Shown here piece after piece: positions 1-6,607 of a DNA stretch of 10,468 nt; position 1 is the first letter of the stretch; every line of letters begins with the position of its first letter. The DNA comes from Saliniplasma sp051745305 (GTDB lineage: Archaea > Thermoplasmatota > Thermoplasmata > Halarchaeoplasmatales > Halarchaeoplasmataceae), in assembly GCA_051745305.1 (NCBI GenBank), contig JBNJDY010000055.1:1-10468 (forward strand). Reading direction: 5' to 3'. Under the pieces are notes generated by a model. It was given only the letters and a program-made list of their open reading frames with translations, did no database searches and was not told where the DNA came from. The position numbers were made by a program, and so were the translations under genes.

Positions 1-1
1 G

Positions 2-808
2 GTAGATGTCAACGGAAGTAACAATACTGGTGGACTATCAGGAGGAAATGATGGGACTATATCGAATTCTGAGTCATCTGGATCAGTTACCGGTGAATGG
101 AGTGTTGGAGGATTAGTTGGATGGAACAAGAGATCTATCGAGAATTCTCATTCTGATAGTGAAGTGTTTGGTGATAACGTAGTCGGTGGACTTATAGGAT
201 GGAACTATTACTTTTCAAGTTCTGTAAAAGGATCATACTCTATAGGAGAAGTGAACGGATCTGAGAACGTCAGTGCATTAGTCGGATGGAATGATAGAGG
301 TGTTGTTGAAAACTGCTACGTTGATGGAACTGTAGAAGGTGAGGAAAATGTCGGCGGACTTGTTGGATGGAACCGTGGAAACGTGTCTTATTCGTATGCT
401 ACAGGACCTGTAGAAGGAGTCAAAAGTACAGGAGGTCTAGTTGGCTGGAACAACAACACTGTAGAATATTCATACGCATCAAATACAGTCAATGGAAATG
501 ATAATGTTGGAGGTATAGCGGGAACAAACAACGGTACTATATCTGTATCATATTCGACAGGGGATGTGAATGGTATCAATAGTACTGGTGGGTTAGTTGG
601 ATGGAACTATGATGCTGAGATCATGAACTCATACTCAACTGGAAACGTGGATGGAGAGCTGGATGTAGGCGGACTAGTTGGCTGGAACAGCAATATAATC
701 GATAAATCATTTTCCGTCGGGACAGTCGTGGGAAACAACAATATCGGTGGTTTGGTAGGAACGAACAGAGGCGAAGTTGAAGATAGCTTCTGGGACAATC
801 AAACCAGT
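2..808 (+). repeat. In-frame GLUG-coding tandem repeats of about 78-87 bp
   Basis: About ten imperfect direct repeats encode the GLUG units. Most share a DNA core close to GGTGGACTAGTTGGATGGAA. Unit length varies between 78 and 87 bp by whole codons, so the reading frame is kept. Units have diverged at third positions and at surface residues, so this is an old array rather than a fresh expansion. The first unit reads GGLSGGN and one reads SALVGWN. Confidence 0.8.
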
Positions 809-1951
809 GATCAGAATGAAAGTGATGGTGGAACAGGCAAGAACACGACTATGATGAAAAACGTTACTACATTTACAGATACCAACACTATCGGACTGAA
901 TGAATCGTGGGATTTTGTTGGCGATCCTTATGATGATACAGGCGACGCTAACATATGGTATATCGATGAAGAAAAACAGATCAACCATGGATATCCTTTT
1001 CTTACATGGGAAGTTGATTCCGTTGATATACAACCTAGCGATAATGCTACAATAGAGGCTGGTACGGCTATAGATTTCGAAGCTATGGCCTATCATTGGA
1101 ACGGTAGTTTGATAACGGACGAAACCACCGGATTCACCTGGGAGAATACAACTGAAGAAGGAACCTTCGAGATCACAACTGCGGGTATTTATACTGTCAG
1201 AGCCACATATGTATGGAAGACCTCAGATGAGGTGACCGTATCTGTTGAACCTTCGGATGTATCTGAGGTAGAAATCATGCCTAGAGGGGATCAGACAGTT
1301 CAGATCGATGAGAGTATCGATTTCGACTGCTGGGCTAATGATACTTATGGTAATACCATTACGGATGACGATACGGAATTCACATGGAGTAACACCGATG
1401 ACGAAGGGATTTTCGAAGAATCTGTTCCGGGTGATTATGAAGTTACAGCGGGTTATCTCGGAGTAATATCTGATCCTGTAAGTGTAACTGTGAGAGGTCC
1501 GTTATTTGAATTCTCAAATATAAGGCTTGATCCGAAGGAACCACAGGTTGGAGAAGAGGTCAGATTGATGGTCAATGTGACCAATGTAGGTAATGACGTT
1601 GGAGAGTATACGGTGGAGTTTTATATCAATGAAGAAGAAGTAGGATCCGATACAGTAAATGTTGAAGCCGGAGAAACAAAGGTAGCTTCTGTTAATTATA
1701 CATTAAACAGAGCTGATAACCATACCTTAGAAGCTGAGGGACAATCTATATATTTCAATTCATATGATGACACGAGCGAATCGAGTAGCTACTGGTGGTT
1801 ATTGATACTTATCCTGATCATCTTGGTCATAGCCGTAGCAGTAGCGTTATACATGAATCAAAAAGGAAAATCGGATGGACGTCATAGCTCTAAAAAAACA
1901 AAAAAAGTAAAAAGAGTAAAAAATGAACCATCAGGAGATGAGGATTACTGA
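2..1951 (+). CDS. Cell-surface GLUG-repeat protein, 5' end missing
   Basis: The frame is open from the window edge, so the start and any signal peptide lie outside; 649 residues remain. Residues 1-269 are about ten tandem 26-29-residue units, most with a GGLVGWN core followed by a [ST]YS-like strand, matching the GLUG repeat that forms beta-solenoid stalks in prokaryotic surface proteins. A linker with a W-Y-I-D ... GYPFLTW motif follows, typical of the end of GLUG arrays. Two Ig-like (BIG-type) domains each carry an F-T-W ... EG-x-F signature, and a CARDB-like domain (NIRLDPKEPQVGEEV) comes next. A hydrophobic helix at about 597-617 and a roughly 32-residue basic tail (KKTKKVKRVK) end the protein, predicting an outside body and inside tail. 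Many N-x-S/T sequons fit archaeal N-glycosylation. It is probably an adhesin or S-layer-associated protein; the ligand is unknown. Confidence 0.85.
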   Translation, partial: VDVNGSNNTGGLSGGNDGTISNSESSGSVTGEWSVGGLVGWNKRSIENSHSDSEVFGDNVVGGLIGWNYYFSSSVKGSYSIGEVNGSENVSALVGWNDRGVVENCYVDGTVEGEENVGGLVGWNRGNVSYSYATGPVEGVKSTGGLVGWNNNTVEYSYASNTVNGNDNVGGIAGTNNGTISVSYSTGDVNGINSTGGLVGWNYDAEIMNSYSTGNVDGELDVGGLVGWNSNIIDKSFSVGTVVGNNNIGGLVGTNRGEVEDSFWDNQTSDQNESDGGTGKNTTMMKNVTTFTDTNTIGLNESWDFVGDPYDDTGDANIWYIDEEKQINHGYPFLTWEVDSVDIQPSDNATIEAGTAIDFEAMAYHWNGSLITDETTGFTWENTTEEGTFEITTAGIYTVRATYVWKTSDEVTVSVEPSDVSEVEIMPRGDQTVQIDESIDFDCWANDTYGNTITDDDTEFTWSNTDDEGIFEESVPGDYEVTAGYLGVISDPVSVTVRGPLFEFSNIRLDPKEPQVGEEVRLMVNVTNVGNDVGEYTVEFYINEEEVGSDTVNVEAGETKVASVNYTLNRADNHTLEAEGQSIYFNSYDDTSESSSYWWLLILILIILVIAVAVALYMNQKGKSDGRHSSKKTKKVKRVKNEPSGDEDY

Positions 1952-1959
1952 CAAGGGAT

Positions 1960-1983
1960 AGAGATCCGTTAGTTTTTATCTCT
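1960..1983 (+). terminator. Possible terminator after the GLUG gene
   Basis: Nine bases after the stop codon, AGAGAT (1960-1965) can pair with ATCTCT (1978-1983), and the loop contains TTTTT (1973-1977). Archaeal termination depends mainly on U-runs, so the T-run is the more relevant part. The stem is short and may be chance. Confidence 0.35.
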
Positions 1984-2029
1984 TAAACTAGTTGTCAGAC
2001 AGTTCCTAGATGCTGCCCTTTGATCAAGG

Positions 2030-2312
2030 AGTCTGATTTCTTAATCCGGGATGAATCAAAGCTGGATTTTCTCTGTGTAACGGAAAAACTAGGATGATGC
2101 AGATGAGTGCGAAACAGATATAATCCAAAGAGACGAAACAAAGAAAGAACTTAGATATGTTGATGAAACTTTCCGAAGTCATGATAGCTTACCTGCGGGT
2201 TCCGCTTACGCAAAATATACAGATCACTCTCTAAAGTGACTTATAGGAAGTAACCATTTCGAACTTTTCCCAGCGAAAAACAATCTTGTGTTATCTTTGT
2301 TCAATAAACCCA
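2030..2312 (+). pseudogene. Decayed copy of the PAS region of the downstream regulator
   Basis: This stretch has no open frame but reads as a damaged copy of residues about 175-285 of the winged-helix/PAS protein at 2523-3521. From 2079 one frame gives NGK...KQI, a TAA stop (2121-2123), then SKETKQRKNLDMLMKLSEVM and IAYL, against DITKETKQREILDAFMDHSE and VMMAYL in the intact gene. About 30 bases are then missing. A second frame gives AYAKYTDHSLK, a TGA stop (2237-2239), then LIGSNHFELFPA and LFNK, against AYAKNTDHTPKELIGKNHFD and FFP...IFNR. The matches are strong; the 5' limit (about 2030) and 3' limit are approximate. Two in-frame stops, a deletion and a frame change show it is dead. No winged-helix part is recognisable. 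It looks like the remnant of a tandem duplication in the same orientation, about 1 kb upstream of the live copy. Confidence 0.8.
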
Positions 2313-2423
2313 CTTATACATTATTATTAATGATCTGAAAACAGATATCATAAACCATCGAATACCATTTTTATTTTAAATATGATTTATTAAAATTTGC
2401 ACTAAAATTGCATATAATTATGG

Positions 2424-2515
2424 TATAAATTTAGTAAGATATTTCAAGGAATTGTGAATAATCCTAATAACCTGTCTTGAATTAATTTATACTATGTGTT
2501 ATGAATCAAAGAGGT
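2424..2515 (+). promoter_or_regulatory. Candidate promoter and RBS of the winged-helix/PAS gene
   Basis: TATAAATTTA at 2424-2433 is a good archaeal TATA box and would start transcription near 2450-2455. A second TTTATAC at 2486-2492 would start near 2513, too close to the gene to include the ribosome site. GAGGT at 2511-2515 lies 7 bases before a TTG codon at 2523 but 16 before the first ATG at 2532, which supports TTG as the start. Confidence 0.4.
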
Positions 2516-2522
2516 TTTTAAA

Positions 2523-3521
2523 TTGTCTAATATGAAACGCGAATTATCTTACTTGATATTAGGGCAGCAAGGCGGCGAAAACCGTATCAAGATATTGGAT
2601 AACCTCAAAGAGAGGTCTTACAATCTTAACCAATTATCGAACATTCTCGATCTCAATTATCGAACCATCAAACACCACATAGATATACTGCTTGATTACG
2701 ATCTGATCGTATCTTCTGGTGACGGCTACGGTAAAGTATATTTTTTAAGTCCGAAATTGGAAGAAAATTATGAAGTACTTCAAAATATGAAAACCAAACT
2801 CCATACAGTCTTTAAATCACCTAAACTCTACAAAAAGATAGTACAGCAAACTCGTGAAGGGATAATCCTCCTCGATGAGAATTATGATGTGATCTTTTTG
2901 AACAGAAGTGCGCAAAAGATTACTGGATATAAAGACGAAGAGTTAATTGGAAAGGGCATAGATAACGTGCTGAATTTCTGTTCAAAAGATAACCTCGAGC
3001 AATTAATGGCAGAGGACGAGTTTGTTGAAAAAAAAGCGGAGATCGTGTCGAAATCTGGAGAAATTAAAAATCTCGTTGTCTCACTGTATTCTTTTTATTT
3101 TGACGGGAAAAAACTTAGAGGTTTTTCTTTACTACTTAAGGATATAACTAAAGAAACGAAGCAAAGGGAGATCTTAGATGCATTTATGGACCATTCCGAA
3201 GTTATGATGGCTTACTTAAACACGGAGTTTGATTTACTTTATGTGAATTTCGCTTACGCAAAAAATACAGACCACACTCCAAAGGAACTCATTGGAAAGA
3301 ACCATTTCGACTTTTTTCCCAACGGTGAGAACAAGAAGATATTCAACAGAGTGCTTGAAAACGAAGAACCTGTGTCCGTTAAAGATCAACAACTTATTAA
3401 TCTAGATGGTTCTGATCAAAAAGGCATACATTGGAGTTTAGAACCTATAAAAAATGATGGAGATGAGGTTAAAGGGCTCGTCCTTTCAGCATATCAAATA
3501 TCCGATGGTACTCCCTCATAA
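2523..3521 (+). CDS. Winged-helix DNA-binding regulator with two PAS domains
   Basis: The 332-residue protein starts with TTG, chosen because GAGGT sits 7 bases upstream; ATG at 2532 is the alternative. Residues about 10-80 form an ArsR/MarR-like winged helix (NRIKILDNLKERSYNLNQLS, then a recognition helix with YRTIKHHIDILLDYDLI and a wing ending GKVYFLSP). PAS domain 1 spans about 100-213 (REGIILLDENYDVIFLNRSA, ITGYKDEELIGK, then a DITKETKQRE tail). PAS domain 2 spans about 216-325 (MMAYLNTEFDLLYVN, KELIGKNHFDFFP). There are no histidine-kinase, GGDEF or membrane parts, so it should be a one-component cytosolic sensor and transcription factor. The PAS ligand is not evident: no heme or flavin motif was recognised. 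A decayed paralogue of its PAS region lies just upstream. Domain calls are strong; target genes are unknown. Confidence 0.85.
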   Translation: MSNMKRELSYLILGQQGGENRIKILDNLKERSYNLNQLSNILDLNYRTIKHHIDILLDYDLIVSSGDGYGKVYFLSPKLEENYEVLQNMKTKLHTVFKSPKLYKKIVQQTREGIILLDENYDVIFLNRSAQKITGYKDEELIGKGIDNVLNFCSKDNLEQLMAEDEFVEKKAEIVSKSGEIKNLVVSLYSFYFDGKKLRGFSLLLKDITKETKQREILDAFMDHSEVMMAYLNTEFDLLYVNFAYAKNTDHTPKELIGKNHFDFFPNGENKKIFNRVLENEEPVSVKDQQLINLDGSDQKGIHWSLEPIKNDGDEVKGLVLSAYQISDGTPS

Positions 3522-3535
3522 GTCAAGATCAGTTT

Positions 3536-3542
3536 CATTTTT
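3536..3542 (+). terminator. T-run terminator after the PAS regulator
   Basis: A CATTTTTG run lies about 15 bases after the stop codon. Archaeal RNA polymerase often stops at such U-runs without a hairpin. The next TATA box follows at 3568, consistent with separate transcription units. Confidence 0.35.
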
Positions 3543-3567
3543 GCATATTATTGATAATAGAATGATG

Positions 3568-3574
3568 TATAAAA
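3568..3574 (+). promoter_or_regulatory. TATA box of a candidate small RNA
   Basis: TATAAAAG matches the archaeal TATA consensus and predicts a start near 3595-3600. No protein gene follows at that distance, but a pair of hairpins does. A small palindrome, CATAAT-CA-ATTATG (3586-3599), overlaps the predicted start site. Confidence 0.4.
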
Positions 3575-3597
3575 GATACATGAATCATAATCAATTA

Positions 3598-3711
3598 TGA
3601 AAAAACACCTTAACATATAGCAATGCTTTATTATATGTTACAATGACAGGCCTGGGGAGGGTTCAATTTTAAGGGGGTTGTTCACTTGATTCCCTGGGCC
3701 TTCATCTTTTT
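3598..3711 (+). ncRNA. Candidate structured small RNA with two hairpins
   Basis: Two stems occur back to back. Hairpin A pairs TAACATATA (3611-3619) with TATATGTTA (3632-3640), nine perfect pairs and a 12-base loop. Hairpin B pairs AGGCCTGGGGA (3648-3658) with TCCCTGGGCCT (3691-3701), eleven pairs of which two adjacent ones are G-U in plus-strand RNA; in the minus-strand RNA these would be A-C mismatches. The 32-base loop holds GGG and GGGGG runs. A TTTTT run ends at 3711. A TATA box sits about 30 bases before the expected 5' end. This layout suggests a free-standing RNA of about 110 bases. It could also be a processed 3' UTR or a terminator of the upstream gene. No known RNA family is recognised. 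Confidence 0.4.
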
Positions 3712-3956
3712 AATCACTTTTAGAGTTCACAAGAAGTTCAATATATCTTCTGTGGACCACAAGTAGGTGGAGAACATATGTAAAAAGAAAGGGAGGGTAC
3801 TCCATCTATGTGTAGACTTTTTTTATTTCAAGATGTGTAGTCTAACTGTTTTAGTAGAATAAGAATACTCTAATGAGATGTAATATTAGAAAGATGTACT
3901 CCAATTACAAACCAAAATTATTAAGCAGAGTCATCGTATTGACTATAGGTGATATA
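3702..3956. other. Non-coding spacer with minor repeats
   Basis: No convincing gene is seen here. It contains a bulged stem CACAAGAAG / CTTCTGTG (3728-3754), the palindrome TGTGGACCACA (3751-3761), a GGGAGGGT motif (3791-3798) shared with the two candidate structured RNAs, an 8-bp direct repeat ATGTGTAG (3808-3815 and 3833-3840), and an inverted repeat TAGACT / AGTCTA (3813-3818 and 3839-3844) around a T7 run (3818-3824). Any of these may be operator or terminator parts; none is decisive alone. Confidence 0.3.
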
Positions 3957-4124
3957 ATGAGTGAGGATGAAGAAATGAAGACTATCGAGATAAAGAGAGC
4001 TACTTTTGATAGGATGAATGATATAAAAAAGATCGGTGAGTCCTTCGATAAAGTATTGAACAAACTTCTAGATCATTATGATGAGAACATAGAGCAAGAA
4101 GTCGATAGAGATTGGGTAAGATAA
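3957..4124 (+). CDS. Small VapB-like / ribbon-helix-helix-type protein, orphan antitoxin-like
   Basis: The 55-residue protein starts at ATG 3957, four bases after GGTGA(T) (3948-3953). An upstream ATG in the same frame (3873) would add 28 basic residues but has no ribosome site, so it was not used. The sequence MKTIEIKRATFDRMNDIKKI followed by GESFDKVLNKLLDHYDE has the short beta strand, helix and GESFDxVxNxLLD motif common to archaeal VapB-type antitoxins and their DUF relatives, which bind DNA as dimers through the strand. The tail is acidic. In a toxin-antitoxin pair a PIN-domain (VapC) gene would normally follow; here only a terminator and an opposing gene follow, so it is either an orphan or a stand-alone DNA-binding protein. 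Confidence 0.7.
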   Translation: MSEDEEMKTIEIKRATFDRMNDIKKIGESFDKVLNKLLDHYDENIEQEVDRDWVR

Positions 4125-4155
4125 ACGGTTGAACCGAGCGACCTTACTGATGATC

Positions 4156-4216
4156 AAGTCTTTTTATTAGAAAAGCCTAACGGCTCTCTAGATATTTGAT
4201 AAAACTTGATTTATCA
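4156..4216. terminator. Convergent terminator region
   Basis: Two genes converge here. On the plus strand, CTTTTTATT (about 4159-4166) follows the antitoxin-like gene by about 35 bases. For the minus-strand operon, a 7-bp perfect stem TGATAAA / TTTATCA (4197-4203 and 4210-4216) comes first. AGCC-TAAC-GGCT (4174-4185) comes next and, on the minus strand, runs directly into TTTT. Together they look like terminators for both directions. Confidence 0.45.
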
Positions 4217-4237
4217 CAAATTAGAATTTCATTTTCA

Positions 4238-4603
4238 CTATAATTTCAGCATATTTTTTAATTTATGTCCCGATCTTTTGATATTTTCTTTAATACCTAT
4301 ATCTTGTTGCTTACAAGCTTCCATATCAGTGTCATCATTGTTTCCGGAATTCTTGCTCAACATAATGATCCCAGCGCAAGAGATGCAGGACATGTTTTCT
4401 TCATCCCGGCACGAATCTTTACATATCCATCGACCGCAGAAACTGCATTGTGTGAGCCCTTTCCTTGGCACTATTCCCTTGCAGAGGTCGCATTCGAATT
4501 CATCGAAAGAGTGAATACTCTCTTCCGGTCCTTCACCGGGTTTCCTTACTCGAACAACGGTGTTCATCACTCTTTCAAGATCTCCGCCTCTATTTTGTTT
4601 CAT
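4238..4603 (-). CDS. Eight-cysteine zinc-binding protein, last gene of the operon
   Basis: The 121-residue protein starts at ATG 4603, four bases after GGTGAT; a GTG twelve bases earlier lies inside that ribosome site and was rejected. Cysteines follow C38-x2-C41-x11-C53-x2-C56-x4-C61-x3-C65-x7-C73-x2-C76, with a CSFCGRWIC centre. Eight cysteines in this spacing predict two zinc ions, probably in a cross-brace or double treble-clef fold like RING, FYVE or AN1 modules; which one cannot be told by eye. The charged N-terminal arm and basic C-terminal tail look flexible. It lies 68 bases after the preceding gene with no clear TATA box between, so it is probably part of the operon, though this is the loosest junction. 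An AACAG / CTGTT inverted repeat lies just upstream (4614-4629). Function is unknown. Confidence 0.75.
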   Translation of the reverse strand: MKQNRGGDLERVMNTVVRVRKPGEGPEESIHSFDEFECDLCKGIVPRKGLTQCSFCGRWICKDSCRDEENMSCISCAGIIMLSKNSGNNDDTDMEACKQQDIGIKENIKRSGHKLKNMLKL

Positions 4604-4671
4604 TGTTATCACCAAACAGATAGGCCTGTTGGATTAAACTCCAGACCAAAGATGATGTTTGTGCATCCAAC

Positions 4672-4878
4672 TCACAGTCTTTTTTCGATGTTTTCCAAAT
4701 GTTTGTCGATGCGCTTCAATTTGATTACTATCGGACTTTCATTGGGGTCGATATAGTCTTTTTTCTTTTCCAATTCCTCTTTATACTTTTTAACATTGTT
4801 GAGGAGGAGAATGATGAATAGTACAAGCGTAAAGGCCACCATAATAAGGATGACAAGCATCAATTCAAGTTCTGTCAT
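4672..4878 (-). CDS. Small bitopic membrane protein with short coiled coil
   Basis: The 68-residue start MTELELML was chosen because a full GGAGGTGA lies five bases upstream; a GTG nine codons earlier reads through that site. One hydrophobic span covers about residues 5-28 (LMLVILIMVAFTLVLFIILL). The next residues are basic (NNVKKYKEELEKKK), so the tail should lie in the cytoplasm. A short helix with heptad-like leucines (LKRIDKHLENIEKRL) ends the protein. The gene is 23 bases after the PRC-barrel gene and is surely co-transcribed with it. No enzyme motif is seen; it resembles a membrane anchor for its operon partners (inference). Confidence 0.75.
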   Translation of the reverse strand: MTELELMLVILIMVAFTLVLFIILLLNNVKKYKEELEKKKDYIDPNESPIVIKLKRIDKHLENIEKRL

Positions 4879-4901
4879 TTCATTCACCTCCTGGTTCTTA
4901 A

Positions 4902-5414
4902 TCACTCGACCTCTGTAATCTCTTCCAATTGGCTCTTGGTCAATTTGAGCGTGATGCGATCCTCATCGATGGATTCTATATCCCTTATATCCAACCTCAC
5001 CCGCATAGCGATGAATCCTGGGACTCTTATGATCACTTTCCATACATTCCAAGGCACCATTCGGGTCATAACGACTACGTCGTATATCTTCCCGATCTTT
5101 TCCTCGTCCTTTGAATAGACTTTTTTCTTGTGAATGTATTCCAGTTTCAATTTCTTCTCGCTGGAAGCATCCTCAGGTGCCATGTCATGTTCCGCTTCAT
5201 CCGAGATCGTGATCGTTTCCTCATCAAGATCTATCGTGACGTCTTCATTTGGTTTGATTAATATTTCTTTTTTCGCTATCCCTGGTGAAACTACTATCCC
5301 AACTACACGCCAACGTTCTTCAGTTGTGTCCACCACAATGTCCTTAACAACACCGACCTTGCTGCCAGTATTATATTCCACATCAAATCCTTGTATTTCC
5401 GATTTTAATACCAT
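4902..5414 (-). CDS. Tandem PRC-barrel domain protein
   Basis: The 170-residue protein starts at ATG 5414, seven bases after GGAGGT. It holds two PRC-barrel-like units. The first, about 3-73, reads EIQGFDVEYNTGSKVGVVKD, then WRVVGIVVSPG and ILIKPNEDVTIDL. The second, about 90-165, reads HKKKVYSKDEEKIGKIYDVV, then WKVIIRVPG and IRDIESIDEDRITLKL. The units are joined by an acidic linker. PRC-barrels are small beta-barrels used in photosynthetic reaction centre H subunits, in RimM and, in haloarchaea, in the CdpB cell-division proteins that join SepF to the division machinery. Here it sits between a zinc-ribbon gene (21-base gap) and a membrane-protein gene (23-base gap), so an adaptor role at the membrane is a reasonable inference but unproven. 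Confidence 0.85.
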   Translation of the reverse strand: MVLKSEIQGFDVEYNTGSKVGVVKDIVVDTTEERWRVVGIVVSPGIAKKEILIKPNEDVTIDLDEETITISDEAEHDMAPEDASSEKKLKLEYIHKKKVYSKDEEKIGKIYDVVVMTRMVPWNVWKVIIRVPGFIAMRVRLDIRDIESIDEDRITLKLTKSQLEEITEVE

Positions 5415-5435
5415 TTTTCATACCTCCATATATTT

Positions 5436-5801
5436 TCATTTAGTTATTTCAAGATTACCACAGTATGGGCATTCATTATGGTAATTCTTGAACATTTTAC
5501 ATTTGCTACAAAATTCGCTTCCAGTGCGATATTTAGCCTTTCTCGGCTCTCCATCCTGGGTGAATAATATCGCAGAGATCTTTGCCTTTCTTTCGACAGA
5601 GTCGAGTTTCTTTTTCCGCTTCAACACTTTTTTTAGAAGCTTATCACCCGGGATGTCTGCTATCCGTCTTCTCTTCAGGTAGTTTTTAAGCATTGGCAGC
5701 TTCTCTTTGATCTTATTTTTGTCACCACCATTGGCAATGACAAAGCTGGATATAATGCCGTCCAATGTCTGGTTTGTAGCTACCTTTCCCAACCCTATCA
5801 C
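5436..5801 (-). CDS. Basic protein with C-terminal zinc ribbon
   Basis: The 121-residue protein starts with GTG at 5801, overlapping the previous stop as GTGA, a classic translational-coupling junction; GGGAA just upstream is only a weak ribosome site. Residues about 25-75 are very rich in Lys/Arg (IKEKLPMLKNYLKRRR, KLLKKVLKRKKKLDS) and helical. The C-terminus is a zinc ribbon, C98-x2-C101-x9-C111-x2-C114 (FCSKCK ... CPYCGN). Zinc ribbons of this kind bind nucleic acid or protein. The basic middle could contact RNA, DNA or acidic phospholipid. No named family is recognised. It is the only strongly basic member of the operon. Confidence 0.75.
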   Translation of the reverse strand: MIGLGKVATNQTLDGIISSFVIANGGDKNKIKEKLPMLKNYLKRRRIADIPGDKLLKKVLKRKKKLDSVERKAKISAILFTQDGEPRKAKYRTGSEFCSKCKMFKNYHNECPYCGNLEITK

Positions 5802-6160
5802 TTCCCTTTCTGAGACTTAGTCAATGTGTTGACTTTATTCTCAAGAGTTGAAACTTCTTTGTCGATGTCCTCGATAAAGGACAACAATCCTTCGCTCCTG
5901 TTCTCAAGAACAGACACATTTTCTTCTCTCATTTCCAAGGCCATTTCATCGAGTATTCCGAAATCACGGGCGTAATATGTGAAGTTACTGTCAAGGAACG
6001 CCTCGATCTTTCTATCAAATAATTTTCTTTCATACTGAAAATCATCTGCGGTCATGTCTTCATACTCACTGCCGGTGGAGAACATATCTTTGAAGCTCTC
6101 CCACATCGATTCGCCGGCATTCTCGCCCTCATATCCCTTACCATATGCTTCTGCTGTCAT
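5798..6160 (-). CDS. Soluble acidic protein with C-terminal coiled coil
   Basis: The 120-residue protein starts at ATG 6160, four bases after GGAGATGA, which itself contains the stop codon of the preceding gene. The first 40 residues are Gly/Glu/Met-rich and probably disordered (YGKGYEGENAGESMWESF). The middle is aromatic and charged (YERKLFDRKIEAFLDSNFTY). About residues 80-116 form a heptad-like helix (VSVLENRSEGLLSFIEDIDK then EVSTLENKVNTLTK). No membrane span and no catalytic motif. The coiled coil resembles those of the neighbouring proteins, suggesting hetero-oligomers. Not recognised as a known family. Confidence 0.75.
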   Translation of the reverse strand: MTAEAYGKGYEGENAGESMWESFKDMFSTGSEYEDMTADDFQYERKLFDRKIEAFLDSNFTYYARDFGILDEMALEMREENVSVLENRSEGLLSFIEDIDKEVSTLENKVNTLTKSQKGK

Positions 6161-6164
6161 TTAA

Positions 6165-6587
6165 TCATCTCCTTTTATTTTTACCAAATAATTTATTTTC
6201 CTGCTCTCTTATCTTTTCTATCTGTTTTTTCATCATAGCCATATCTGTTCCCCGTTCCAGACGGGATGTTCTCGATTCAACCTCCTTCATGAGTGAGATG
6301 TTCTTTCTCGAGAGAACAGATACGTCATTATTTATGGAATCCAACCTCTCCTTTTCGCTGTCGTTCAACACTATAGCGGCATCGGACAACTCCCGAAGCT
6401 CTGTCTGCTTCTTTACCATATCCAATTTTTCACCCTTTATCGCATATTCAGCCATTTTAACGCTGTTTTTGTTGTTGATGTATGTACGGATCAGCGAAGA
6501 AACAAAATAGATGATAACCACTATGGCTATCATCATGAATATCTCATACGCATGGGTGGAGAGTGAATTACCAAGTTCTTCAATCAT
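6165..6587 (-). CDS. Membrane-anchored coiled-coil protein (second)
   Basis: The 140-residue protein starts at ATG 6587; GGGAG lies ten bases upstream, a little far, with GTGATC closer. A hydrophobic span at about 15-35 (IFMMIAIVVIIYFVSSLI) is followed by R-T-Y-I-N-N-K, giving an outside N-terminus and a cytoplasmic body. From about residue 55 the rest is helical and coiled-coil-like: KKQTELRELSDAAIVLNDSE, RLDSINNDVSVLSRKNISLM, then EVESRTSRLERG and KKQIEKIREQENKLF. The end is basic (GKNKRR). Its stop codon lies within the ribosome site of the next gene, so translation is coupled. No named family recognised. Confidence 0.75.
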   Translation of the reverse strand: MIEELGNSLSTHAYEIFMMIAIVVIIYFVSSLIRTYINNKNSVKMAEYAIKGEKLDMVKKQTELRELSDAAIVLNDSEKERLDSINNDVSVLSRKNISLMKEVESRTSRLERGTDMAMMKKQIEKIREQENKLFGKNKRR

Positions 6588-6607
6588 TGATCACATTCTC
6601 CCTTTGT

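Noticed and set aside
2..808. CRISPR array
   Set aside because: The regular repeats are in frame, diverged and encode GLUG units; there are no identical repeats with unique spacers.
707..1096. 129-codon minus-strand open frame inside the GLUG gene
   Set aside because: The plus strand encodes well-formed GLUG and linker sequence; the reverse product has no domain and no start signals.
3648..3701. tRNA or other known RNA family
   Set aside because: GGGTTCAA resembles a T-arm, but no anticodon or D-arm and no acceptor with correct spacing can be built; kept only as an unassigned structured RNA.
3873..3956. Longer 83-residue version of the antitoxin-like protein
   Set aside because: The extra 28 residues have no ribosome site, while ATG 3957 has GGTGAT at good spacing.
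4265..4756. 163-codon plus-strand open frame
   Set aside because: It lies antisense to the zinc protein and the small membrane protein, has no ribosome site, and its product has no recognisable domain.
6145..6510. 121-codon plus-strand open frame with hydrophobic segments
   Set aside because: It is antisense to a coupled operon gene whose start and ribosome site are clear; the hydrophobicity mirrors charged codons read backwards.
5798..6587. ESCRT-III-like proteins among the coiled coils
   Set aside because: They are too short, lack the basic/acidic two-part helical pattern, and one has a membrane span; no Cdv or Vps4-type ATPase gene is present.
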